Shown: one piece after another, positions 7,564-14,315 of the stretch
Layout of the letters: each line of letters begins with the position of its first letter
Position numbering within the stretch: the stretch's first letter is position 1
Assembly: GCA_002412495.1 (NCBI GenBank)
Contig: DHVE01000095.1
Span: 1-20,123 of the forward strand
Origin: Betaproteobacteria bacterium UBA5216
GTDB lineage: Bacteria; Pseudomonadota; Gammaproteobacteria; Burkholderiales; SG8-41
Reading direction: 5' to 3'
Length of the DNA stretch: 20,123 nucleotides
Position numbers and translations under genes: made by a program
Notes under the pieces: generated by a model
The model's input: only the letters and a program-made list of their open reading frames with translations
Told to the model about the DNA's origin: nothing
The model's database searches: none

Positions 7564-8778
7564 ATGACCGAACCCGAAAACGGCGCCCTCGCCGGCACCA
7601 AAGTCCTTGACCTCACCCGCATCCTTGCGGGTCCGCTGTGCGCGCAGACGTTGGGCGATATGGGCGCGGAGGTCATCAAGGTCGAGCCGCCGGGCACGGG
7701 GGACGACACGCGTTCGTGGGGGCCGCCGTTTGCGCCGAATGAGGCAGGCGGCGAATCGGCGTATTTTCTCGGCATCAATCGCAACAAGCGTTCGATCACG
7801 CTGAACATGGCCGCCAAGGCCGGGCAGGAAATTCTCGCCAGGCTGATCAAGCAATGCGACGTGCTGGTCGAGAATTTCAAGGCGGGCACGCTGGAAAAAT
7901 GGGGCTTTACCAACGACTGGCTGCAAGAAAACGCGCCGCGCGTTATTCGTTGTTCGATCACTGGCTACGGCACGGACGGCCCCAAAGGCGGGCTGCCGGG
8001 CTACGATTTTATTTTGCAGGCCGAGTCCGGCCTGATGAGTATCACCGGCGAGACGGACGGCGATCCGATGAAATACGGTGTCGCGATTGTCGATATCACC
8101 ACCGGCTTGCTCGCGTGCAACGCCATACTCGCGGCGTTGAATGCGCGCCACCGTACCGGGCGCGGGCAGCATGTCGAGGTGTCGCTGTATGAGTCGGGCC
8201 TGTTCATGCTGGCGAACGTGGCGTCGAACCATCTGGTATCGGGCAAGGACGCGCGGCGCTTCGGCAACGGGCATCCGAACATCGTGCCGTATACCGCATA
8301 TCCCGTGAAAGACGGCATGATCGCGGTGGCGGTGGGCAACGACGCGCAGTTTGCCAAATTTGCCGCGGCGTTAAAGCACGCGGAGTGGGCGACCGATCCG
8401 CGCTTTCACCGCAATCAGGATCGCGTGGTGAATCGCGAGGCCATCGACGGTTTGATTATCGAAGCGCTCAAGACCGAGGACGCGGAATCACTGACCGCCA
8501 AGCTCACCGAGGCCGGCATCCCTTGCGGACGCATCAACAGTGTGGCGCAGGCGCTGGCGGCGCCGCACACACAGGCCCGTAACATGGTGCGCACGGTCAA
8601 GCATCCGACAGCAGGCGAGGTGAAGGTGCTGGGCATGCCGTTTCGCTTCAGCGATACGCCGCCGACCATCCGCCGCGCGCCACCCACGCTGGGGCAGCAT
8701 AACGAGCAAGTGCTGGGCGATGAACTCGGGTTGTCGGCGGAGCGGATTGCGGAGTTGCGGGCGCAGAAGATTATTTGA
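7564..8778 (+). CDS. CaiB/BaiF (class III) CoA-transferase family protein
   Basis: Transfers CoA between carboxylic acids, usually through enzyme-bound anhydride and thioester intermediates on an Asp. The 404-residue length is normal. Visible features: LAGTKVLDLTRILAGPLCAQ (9-28), LGDMGAEVIKVEPP (30-43), NRNKRSITLNM (72-82), LVENFKAGTLEKWGF (101-115), the GYDFILQAESGLMSITG block (146-162), and VAIVDITTG with Asp177 at the catalytic Asp position, then TGRGQHVEVSLYES. No signal peptide; cytoplasmic. The ribosome site is weak (CGGA), so translation may depend on the upstream crotonase transcript, which ends 99 bases earlier across the heptad repeats. With the crotonase and VOC genes it suggests activation of an imported carboxylate. 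Donor and acceptor cannot be told from the sequence. Confidence 0.93.
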   Translation: MTEPENGALAGTKVLDLTRILAGPLCAQTLGDMGAEVIKVEPPGTGDDTRSWGPPFAPNEAGGESAYFLGINRNKRSITLNMAAKAGQEILARLIKQCDVLVENFKAGTLEKWGFTNDWLQENAPRVIRCSITGYGTDGPKGGLPGYDFILQAESGLMSITGETDGDPMKYGVAIVDITTGLLACNAILAALNARHRTGRGQHVEVSLYESGLFMLANVASNHLVSGKDARRFGNGHPNIVPYTAYPVKDGMIAVAVGNDAQFAKFAAALKHAEWATDPRFHRNQDRVVNREAIDGLIIEALKTEDAESLTAKLTEAGIPCGRINSVAQALAAPHTQARNMVRTVKHPTAGEVKVLGMPFRFSDTPPTIRRAPPTLGQHNEQVLGDELGLSAERIAELRAQKII

Positions 8779-8792
8779 TCAGCGAGATCAAA
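8774..8792 (+). terminator. Hairpin overlapping the CoA-transferase stop codon (weak terminator candidate)
   Basis: Perfect 7-base arms TTTGATC (8774-8780) and GATCAAA (8786-8792) with a 5-base loop include the TGA stop. No T-run follows on the plus strand, so intrinsic termination is doubtful; it may only protect the 3' end of the mRNA. Confidence 0.25.
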
Positions 8793-8806
8793 AACTGAAA
8801 ACCTTC

Positions 8807-8964
8807 GACGCGGATTTACGCGGATGAACGCAGATTAAGACCACCAAAAACCACCCTGTAGCGCGTGATACGGATGCTTTGCATCGGGCTACTAGTGGAT
8901 TCTGGCGTTCGCCAGAATGACGGTGCAGGGTTTTAATCTGCGTTCATCCGCGTAAATCTGTGTC
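8807..8964. repeat. Composite inverted-repeat element with nested dRS3-like palindrome
   Basis: A 158-base unit fills most of the 202-base gap between the CoA-transferase and VOC genes. The outer arms, 8807-8838 and 8933-8964, are 32 bases each and complementary at 30 positions; the two exceptions would be G-U pairs in RNA made from the plus strand. Inside are a stem GTAGC/GCTAC (8858-8862, 8888-8892) enclosing GATGC/GCATC (8873-8877, 8881-8885), and a perfect 9-base-arm palindrome at 8899-8918 (ATTCTGGCG-TT-CGCCAGAAT) followed by GACGG. The last resembles the ATTCC...GGAAT dRS3-type repeats of Neisseria and related bacteria. A direct TCAAAAA occurs at 8788-8794 and 8963-8969, too loosely placed to count as a target duplication. 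No coding capacity. Confidence 0.7.
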
Positions 8965-8980
8965 AAAAATGGGGTAAGCC

Positions 8981-9391
8981 GTGATCACCAACCTGTCCCA
9001 CGTTTCCATCGTAGTCCCCAACCTCGATGCCGCCGCCAAGCGGCTGGCCGAACTCTACGGTTTGCAAATCGGCGAGATCAACGTCAACGAGCAACAAGGC
9101 GTTCGCATGGCTTATGTCGACTTGGGTAACGCCAAAATAGAGCTGATGGAACCCTCGCGCGCCGATTCACCGGTGGCCAAATTTCTGGAGCGCAATCCCA
9201 AGGGCGGCATTCATCATTTCTGTTTGGGCGTCGATAGTGTGGATGCCACGCGCGCGGCACTCACGGGCAAGGGCGCGCAGGTGCTGGGTGACGGAAAGCC
9301 ACAAACCAATGTGCATGGCGAGCGTATCGCGTTTGTGCATCCGAAGGATTTTCTCGGCGCGCTGGTGGAACTGGAAGAAGCTGGACATTAA
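8981..9391 (+). CDS. VOC-family protein, methylmalonyl-CoA epimerase-like
   Basis: Small metal enzyme of the glyoxalase/VOC fold (136 residues) with two beta-alpha-beta-beta-beta modules. Methylmalonyl-CoA epimerases interconvert the (R) and (S) CoA esters through metal-assisted enolisation. Likely metal ligands are visible: His7 in LSHVSIVV, Glu54 in KIELMEP, His78 in GGIHHFCLGV and Glu130 in LVELEE, spaced as in the epimerase family. GERIAFVHPKDFLGALVEL is also typical. The start is GTG at 8981, with GGGGTAA upstream as ribosome site. It follows the composite repeat element, which separates it from the CoA-transferase. A role on a branched acyl-CoA made by the upstream enzymes is inferred; other VOC activities cannot be excluded. 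Confidence 0.75.
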   Translation: MITNLSHVSIVVPNLDAAAKRLAELYGLQIGEINVNEQQGVRMAYVDLGNAKIELMEPSRADSPVAKFLERNPKGGIHHFCLGVDSVDATRAALTGKGAQVLGDGKPQTNVHGERIAFVHPKDFLGALVELEEAGH

Positions 9392-9473
9392 AATAATCAA
9401 TAAAAACAGGTAGATACGAACGCTTGGCGATTGTGCCGCAAATCGTGAATGGTGTGATGGGAGGCAGCGCATC

Positions 9474-10463
9474 ATGCAGAAGAACATTTTCGTAATTGTC
9501 ATTGCAGGCCTGTTGTGGGCAATGGGTGTGACGTACGGCGCGATGGCGCAAACCACCGCGCCTTACCCGGTTCGTCCGATACGCATGTTGGTGCCGTTCG
9601 CCCCCGGCGGCGCCACCGACATCATCGCGCGCATACTTGAACCGCGTTTGTCGCAAAAGCTCGGCCAGCAGGTGGTGGTCGATAACCGCTCGGGGGCGGC
9701 GGGCAACATCGCGGTTGAGATCGTCGCCACGGCCGCGCCCGACGGCCACACGCTGCTGGTAGGCAACATTTCGACCAACTCCATCAATCCGCTGCTGTTT
9801 GCAAAAAACATGAGCGTCAACGCGCTGAAGGATTTGGCGGGCGTGACGCAACTGGTGGCGATTCCGAATTTTGTGCTGGGCAGTCCGAAGGTGCCCGCCA
9901 ACACGCTGAAGGAGGCGATGGAATACGCGCGCTCCCGCAACGGCCAACTCAATTACGGTGCGCCGCTGGGTTCGTACTCGCACCTTGACATGCTGGCGTT
10001 GACGCAACGCGCGGGCGTCAGGATGGTGCATCTGCCGACGAAGGGCGCGGGTGAAACGCTTACCAATCTGATTCGCGGCGATTCCCACATTCAGGTTTCC
10101 AACGTGGCGTCGAACATCGGCCCGGTGCGTTCGGGACAGATCAAGGCGTACGCGGTGACCTCCGACCAGCGCATCGCCGACGCGCCGTCGGTGCCGACCA
10201 TGGCCGAAGCGGGTTTCGCGGGCATCGGCAGCCTGAACTGGAACGGCATTTTTGCACCCGCGAAAACGCCGCGGGCGGCCGTCGACAAGGTGTTTCGCGA
10301 TTCCATCGCGGCCATGAAGGAACTCGAGGCCGAGGGGCTGCTCGTCAAGCGGCAATTGCCGTTGGCGCTGTCGGCGTCGGCAAAAGAATTCGACGATTTC
10401 GTGCAGGCCGAATCGCGGCGCTGGGACAAAATCATCCGCGACAATAAGGTGACGATTCAATAA
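9474..10463 (+). CDS. Tripartite tricarboxylate transporter (Bug/TctC-type) substrate-binding protein
   Basis: Periplasmic solute receptor, 329 residues. The signal peptide (MQKNIFVIVIAGLLWAMG..., cut after AMA near residue 25) is followed by YPVRPIRMLVPFAPGGATD, VVVDNRSGAAGNIAVE, APDGHTLLVGN, GQLNYGAPLGSYSHLDM and PTMAEAGFAGIGSLNWNG, all Bug-family landmarks. The loop GAPLGSYSHLDM departs from the common Gly-Thr-His form, which may reflect a different ligand. The ribosome site GGGAGG lies about 10 bases upstream of ATG 9474. It is last in the plus-strand unit after the VOC gene (82 bases apart), so it probably feeds the CoA-ester pathway encoded upstream. It ends convergently with the broken TPR gene. 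Confidence 0.9.
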   Translation: MQKNIFVIVIAGLLWAMGVTYGAMAQTTAPYPVRPIRMLVPFAPGGATDIIARILEPRLSQKLGQQVVVDNRSGAAGNIAVEIVATAAPDGHTLLVGNISTNSINPLLFAKNMSVNALKDLAGVTQLVAIPNFVLGSPKVPANTLKEAMEYARSRNGQLNYGAPLGSYSHLDMLALTQRAGVRMVHLPTKGAGETLTNLIRGDSHIQVSNVASNIGPVRSGQIKAYAVTSDQRIADAPSVPTMAEAGFAGIGSLNWNGIFAPAKTPRAAVDKVFRDSIAAMKELEAEGLLVKRQLPLALSASAKEFDDFVQAESRRWDKIIRDNKVTIQ

Positions 10464-10505
10464 TGCCGCGTGTGATTTAACAGGTCGAGAGACGCGCGCG
10501 CGGGC

Positions 10506-10840
10506 CTACTTGCCGCCCCCCTTCCTGTATTCCGAGATTTTTTCGCGAGATCTTCGCACTCCTCGCACATGCCGCGGCAATATCTTTTGAGCGCGGCAAG
10601 ATGTTCCTCGGCCTTGGCCAGGTTTTTTGCCATCAGGTACGCCTCTCCGATATATTCGTGCGCCCCCAGAAGCCGCGGATCGATTTGCAGCGCGCGCTGG
10701 TAGTGTTTAAACGCCGGCTCAAGCTGTCCGGCATTGCGATAGGCAAAGCCCAGCGAGTTGTGGATGTCGGCGTTGTTCGGATTGCGCTGATCGGCGGCGG
10801 ATATCACCCCGAACCGAATGCCAGCGCGCCAGCGCGGTGC
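10506..10840 (-). pseudogene. TPR-repeat protein remnant: 5' end missing and frameshifted near the 3' end
   Basis: Reading the minus strand gives a tetratricopeptide protein: NPNNADIHNSLGFAYRNAGQ then PAFKHYQRALQIDP and HEYIGEAYLMAKNLAKAEEH, then CEECEDLAKK. Family members carry a signal peptide and another TPR-like segment before this, but here the similarity can be followed only to about 10838 (RWRAGIRFGVISAADQ) with no in-frame Met; the next bases are the end of the neighbouring Bug gene. Near the 3' end a run of six A (plus-strand T 10538-10543) puts the frame off: adding one base gives AKKISEYRKGGGK and a stop at 10506-10508, a typical ending, whereas the present frame reads on to 10457 with an implausible tail. 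A GTG at 10807 could start a 116-residue product, but decay is the simpler reading. The one-base error could also be a sequencing fault. Confidence 0.72.
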
Positions 10841-10841
10841 G

Positions 10842-11852
10842 CTAATTGGCCGTAATTCGCGCGTCGCGTATTACCTTGCCGACGCGCGCATGTTCCTCGC
10901 GGATATGCGTGGCAAAGGCTTCGGGCGTACTTGCAATGGGCACGGACGCTTCGGCGGCGAGCTTCGCCGAGATGTCGGCCGATTTGACTGCGGCCACCGT
11001 TTCCCGGTGGAGGCTGGCGATGATCGAGCGTGGCGTGCCGGTGGGCGCTACGAATCCGTACCACGATCCGGATTGATAACCCGGCACGCCGGATTCGCTG
11101 ATGGTGGGCACGTCGGGAATCGCCGGCACACGCTGGGTCGAGCCCACGCCCAGCGCGCGCAGCCGGCCCGTGCGCACATGCGGTAGCAGCGCTCCCGCCG
11201 CATTAAAGATCACCTGTACCTGGCCCGCGATCAGATCGTTCAGGCCGGGCGCGATGCCTTTGTATGGCACCGCTTGAATATTCACACCCGCCATCGATTT
11301 GAACAACTCCGCCGCGAGTTGCGCCGCGCTGCCGTTGCCGCTGGAGGCGTAATCAAGCTGGCCGGGACGTGCCCGCGCGAGCGCGATAAATTCGGGCACC
11401 GTGCGCGCCGGCAGCGAAGGGTGTATCACCAGCAGCGCGGGGGCGGATGCGATCAGGCACACCGCGTCAAAATCCTTGAGCGGATCGTACGGCAGGTTGC
11501 GTATCAGGTGGGGGTTGATGGCCTGCGTGGCGACGCTGGCCAGCAGCAGCGTGTAACCGTCCGCTGGCGCCTTGGCGGTGGCTTCACCGGCAATGGCGCC
11601 GCCCGCGCCCGGACGGTTTTCGACCACGAACGGCCGGTTGTACGCCGCCGTGAGTTTTTGCGCGACCAGCCGAGCGATGACATCGTTGCCGCCGCCGGCC
11701 GAAAAGGCCACGATGATGCGCACGGGTTTGGCTGGGTATCCCGGTGTCGCACCTTGCGGAATATTTTGCGCGTGCGCGCCGCAGGCCAGCATGCCCGCCG
11801 CGAGCAGCGATAATCGTGGCCGTGACAGCGATGGTGATAGTTTTACCAACAT
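10842..11852 (-). CDS. Tripartite tricarboxylate transporter (Bug/TctC-type) substrate-binding protein
   Basis: Periplasmic receptor, 336 residues, beginning with a Sec signal peptide that ends GAHA before Gln (about residue 28). Family landmarks: YPAKPVRIIVAFSAGGGND, FVVENRPGAGGAIAGE, APADGYTLLLAS, GQLDYASSGNGSAAQLAAEL, VPYKGIAPGLNDLIAGQV and IPDVPTISESGVPGY. The stop is within a few bases of the broken TPR gene, pointing to a recombination junction there. It is divergent from the PrpF operon, with 76 bases between the start codons, so the receptor and the isomerases probably share a control region. It may import the acid that the PrpF/Ldh2 enzymes metabolise (inference). No permease genes are adjacent. 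Confidence 0.9.
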   Translation of the reverse strand: MLVKLSPSLSRPRLSLLAAGMLACGAHAQNIPQGATPGYPAKPVRIIVAFSAGGGNDVIARLVAQKLTAAYNRPFVVENRPGAGGAIAGEATAKAPADGYTLLLASVATQAINPHLIRNLPYDPLKDFDAVCLIASAPALLVIHPSLPARTVPEFIALARARPGQLDYASSGNGSAAQLAAELFKSMAGVNIQAVPYKGIAPGLNDLIAGQVQVIFNAAGALLPHVRTGRLRALGVGSTQRVPAIPDVPTISESGVPGYQSGSWYGFVAPTGTPRSIIASLHRETVAAVKSADISAKLAAEASVPIASTPEAFATHIREEHARVGKVIRDARITAN

Positions 11853-11928
11853 GTTCCGTAGCCTATATCATATTGAAAACGCTGCCTATCCCGATTCCAC
11901 GGGTCACCCTTTATTCCATCGAATGATC
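11853..11928. promoter_or_regulatory. Divergent intergenic control region between the Bug and PrpF operons
   Basis: Seventy-six bases separate two divergent start codons, so promoters for both sides should be here or overlap the reading frames. The segment at 11864-11880 is locally AT-rich. TATGAT read on the minus strand is a possible -10 for the Bug gene, and TTGAAA at 11873-11878 is a possible -35 for the plus side, but neither has a good partner hexamer. The assignment rests mainly on gene arrangement. Confidence 0.3.
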
Positions 11929-13095
11929 ATGCAACAACACAAAATTCCCGCCGTGTTCATGCGCGGCGGCACCAGCAAGGCCATCGTGTTTCACCGCCGG
12001 GATTTGCCCGTCGATCAGGCGCAGTGGGAAGACATTTTTCTCGCGGCCATCGGCAGTCCGGACCCGTATGCGCGCCAGCTTGATGGCATGGGCGGCGGCG
12101 TGACGTCGCTGTCCAAAGTGTGCGTGGTGGGGCCGCCCACGCGCGGCGATGCCGACATCGATTACACCTTCGCGCAGGTGCCGGTGCGCGAGCAGCGCGT
12201 CGAATACTCCACCAACTGCGGCAACATGAGTTCGGGGATGGGGCCGTTCGCGGTGGACGAGGGCTTGGTCAAAATATCGGGCAGCGAAGCGCTGGTGCGC
12301 ATCCACAACACCAACACGAAAAAAATCATCCACGCGTATTTTGCTATGGATGACGGCAAGGCCGCGGTGGATGGCGACACGGCCATTCCCGGTGTGTCGG
12401 GTACCGGCGCGCCCGTACGGCTGGAGTTTTTGTCGCCGGGTGGCGCCACCACAGGGAAGCTGCTGCCCACCGGTAATGTCCGCGACTTGCTCGATGTCCC
12501 AGGCGTGGGGAACATCGAAGTGTCGATGGTGGACGCCGCCAATTCGTGCGTGTTTGTGCGCGCGCGCGATCTCGGATTGACGGGCATCGAGTTGCCGGAC
12601 GCGCTCGAAGTCAACCATGATGTGATGGCGAAGCTCGCCGCGATTCGTAATGCGGCGTGCGTGGCCATGGGCATTGCGCGCGATGTCACCGAAGCGGCGG
12701 GCAAGCTCTCCAATCCCGCCATCGGCTTTGTTTCACCACCGGTGGATGCCAAGTTACTCTCCGGCGAGCCCATCAGCGCCGACGGCGTGGACCTCACCGC
12801 ACGCATGCTCGCGCGCGGGCAGGTGCATCGCGCGCTGCCGCTGACGCGCTCGTTGTGCATGGCAGTGGCCGCGCGCATCGAAGGCACTGTGGTGCACGAA
12901 GCCGCGCGGCCCGCGTCCGACCCGGACGCCGAAATCCGTATCGGCATGCCGTCCGGCATTTTGCTGGCTGCCGCCACCGTGCGCCAACGCGATGGCGCGT
13001 GGGAAGCGGAGCGCGGCGCTTTTTTGCGAACGCAGCGGCGCTTGTTTGAAGGCCGTGTGCTGGTGCGGGGTTCGCGCGTGTCATCCGTAAAATAA
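11929..13095 (+). CDS. PrpF-family isomerase/tautomerase, copy 1
   Basis: Member of the PrpF fold (two diaminopimelate-epimerase-like halves), which includes 2-methylaconitate cis-trans isomerase, 4-oxalomesaconate tautomerase and methylitaconate isomerase. These enzymes shift a proton and double bond in unsaturated tricarboxylates without a cofactor. The start at 11929 gives 388 residues and aligns with the paralogue (MQQHKIPAVFMRGGTSK); an ATG two codons upstream (11923) is equally possible, and the ribosome site is weak for both. The phosphate/carboxylate-binding motif RGGTSK (12-17) is intact. Lys63 in LSKVCVVGPP and Cys97 in TNCGNMS lie where PrpF and LigU have their acid-base Lys and Cys. 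First gene of a tight operon with copy 2, 10 bases downstream. Confidence 0.9.
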   Translation: MQQHKIPAVFMRGGTSKAIVFHRRDLPVDQAQWEDIFLAAIGSPDPYARQLDGMGGGVTSLSKVCVVGPPTRGDADIDYTFAQVPVREQRVEYSTNCGNMSSGMGPFAVDEGLVKISGSEALVRIHNTNTKKIIHAYFAMDDGKAAVDGDTAIPGVSGTGAPVRLEFLSPGGATTGKLLPTGNVRDLLDVPGVGNIEVSMVDAANSCVFVRARDLGLTGIELPDALEVNHDVMAKLAAIRNAACVAMGIARDVTEAAGKLSNPAIGFVSPPVDAKLLSGEPISADGVDLTARMLARGQVHRALPLTRSLCMAVAARIEGTVVHEAARPASDPDAEIRIGMPSGILLAAATVRQRDGAWEAERGAFLRTQRRLFEGRVLVRGSRVSSVK

Positions 13096-13105
13096 GGGAA
13101 ATCTC

Positions 13106-14278
13106 ATGCAGCAACGCCGTATCCCCGCCGTGTTCATGCGTGGCGGCACCGCCAACGCGGTGGTATTTCACCAAAAAGACCTGCCTGCGGACCGCCGCCT
13201 GTGGGACGATATTTTTCTGGCGGCCATCGGCAGCCCTGATCCATATGGCCGCCAGCTTGACGGCATGGGTGGTGGCTTCACGGCGGTGTCGAAGGCGTGC
13301 GTCATCGGCCCGCCCACGCGGCCCGATGCCGACATCGATTACACCTTTGCGCAGATTCCGGTGAAAGAGCAGCGCGTCGAATACGCCGCCAATTGCGGCA
13401 ATATGAGCGTGGCGATGGGGCCGTTCGCGGTGGACGAAGGTCTGGTGCAAGCGCCGGATGCGAATGGTGAAGCGCTGGTACGTATCCATAACACCAACAC
13501 CAAAAAAATCATCCACGCGCGATTTCCGCTGGTGAACGGCTGCGCGGCGGTGGAAGGCGCGCTTGAAATTCCCGGCATTGCGGGCACGGGCGCACCGGTG
13601 CGCCTGGATTTTGTCACGCCGGGCGGCGCGGCCACGGGCAAGCTGTTGCCCACGGGCAACGTGCGCGACACGCTTGACGTGCCGGGCGTGGGCAACATTG
13701 AAGTGTCGATGATCGACGCGGCGAACCCGTGCGTGTTTGTGCGCGCGCGCGATGTGGGGTTGCGCGGCACTGAGCCGCCGGCCGAAGTGGAAGCCAACGC
13801 GGCGGTGATGCAAAAATTGGCGGCGATCCGCTGCGCGGCATCGGTGGCGATGGGCATCGCGCGCGATTTGAATGAAGCCGCTACGCGGCTCACCAATCCG
13901 GCGATCGGCTATGTGTCGCCGCCGCAGGATTGCGCGCTAAGTTCCGGCGTGGCGCTGCGTGCCGAGGAGATCGATATCACCGGCCGCATGATCGCGCGCG
14001 GGCAGGCGCACCGCGACATGCCGCTCACGCGCACGTTGTGCATGGCAGTGGCCGCGCGCATCAACGGCACAGTGGTGCATGAAGTGACGCGCGCCACCGA
14101 TAATCCGGATGCCGAGTTGCGCATCGGCATGCCTGCCGGGGTGATCACGGCGGCAGCCGAAGTGCGATTGAAAGACAGCGCGTGGGTGGCCGTGCGCGGC
14201 TCGTTTCTGCGCACCCAGCGGCGCTTGTTCGAGGGCAGCGTGCTGGTGCGCGCTTCGCTGGTGGCTCAGGCGCAATAG
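13106..14278 (+). CDS. PrpF-family isomerase/tautomerase, copy 2
   Basis: Tandem paralogue of the preceding gene, 390 residues and roughly 70% identical by eye along the whole length. The presumed catalytic pair is kept: Lys63 in VSKACVIGPPTRP and Cys97 in AANCGNMS. The N-terminal motif RGGTSK of copy 1 is RGGTAN here (12-17), losing a Ser and a Lys conserved in PrpF proteins, so substrate or activity may have changed. Many other blocks are unchanged, such as HNTNTKKIIHA and GKLLPTGNVRD. The ribosome site AAGGGA overlaps the stop of copy 1 and is 7 bases from the ATG, so the genes are probably translated from one mRNA. The next gene, the Ldh2-family dehydrogenase, starts 37 bases downstream. 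A heteromeric pair is possible but unproven. Confidence 0.9.
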   Translation: MQQRRIPAVFMRGGTANAVVFHQKDLPADRRLWDDIFLAAIGSPDPYGRQLDGMGGGFTAVSKACVIGPPTRPDADIDYTFAQIPVKEQRVEYAANCGNMSVAMGPFAVDEGLVQAPDANGEALVRIHNTNTKKIIHARFPLVNGCAAVEGALEIPGIAGTGAPVRLDFVTPGGAATGKLLPTGNVRDTLDVPGVGNIEVSMIDAANPCVFVRARDVGLRGTEPPAEVEANAAVMQKLAAIRCAASVAMGIARDLNEAATRLTNPAIGYVSPPQDCALSSGVALRAEEIDITGRMIARGQAHRDMPLTRTLCMAVAARINGTVVHEVTRATDNPDAELRIGMPAGVITAAAEVRLKDSAWVAVRGSFLRTQRRLFEGSVLVRASLVAQAQ

Positions 14279-14315
14279 GTGATTGTAAGTATATGTATTT
14301 ATTGGAGACGTTTTA

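Noticed and set aside
9261..10460. 399-codon open frame on the minus strand
   Set aside because: Antisense shadow of the VOC and Bug genes; composition rich in Arg, His and Gln with no family motif.
11572..11928. N-terminal extension of PrpF copy 1 by 119 codons
   Set aside because: It overlaps the opposite-strand Bug gene and has no PrpF similarity; the paralogue begins exactly at the MQQ start.
12794..13813. 339-codon open frame on the minus strand
   Set aside because: Antisense shadow spanning both PrpF genes; its similarity to the shadow at 11911-12618 only reflects the PrpF duplication.
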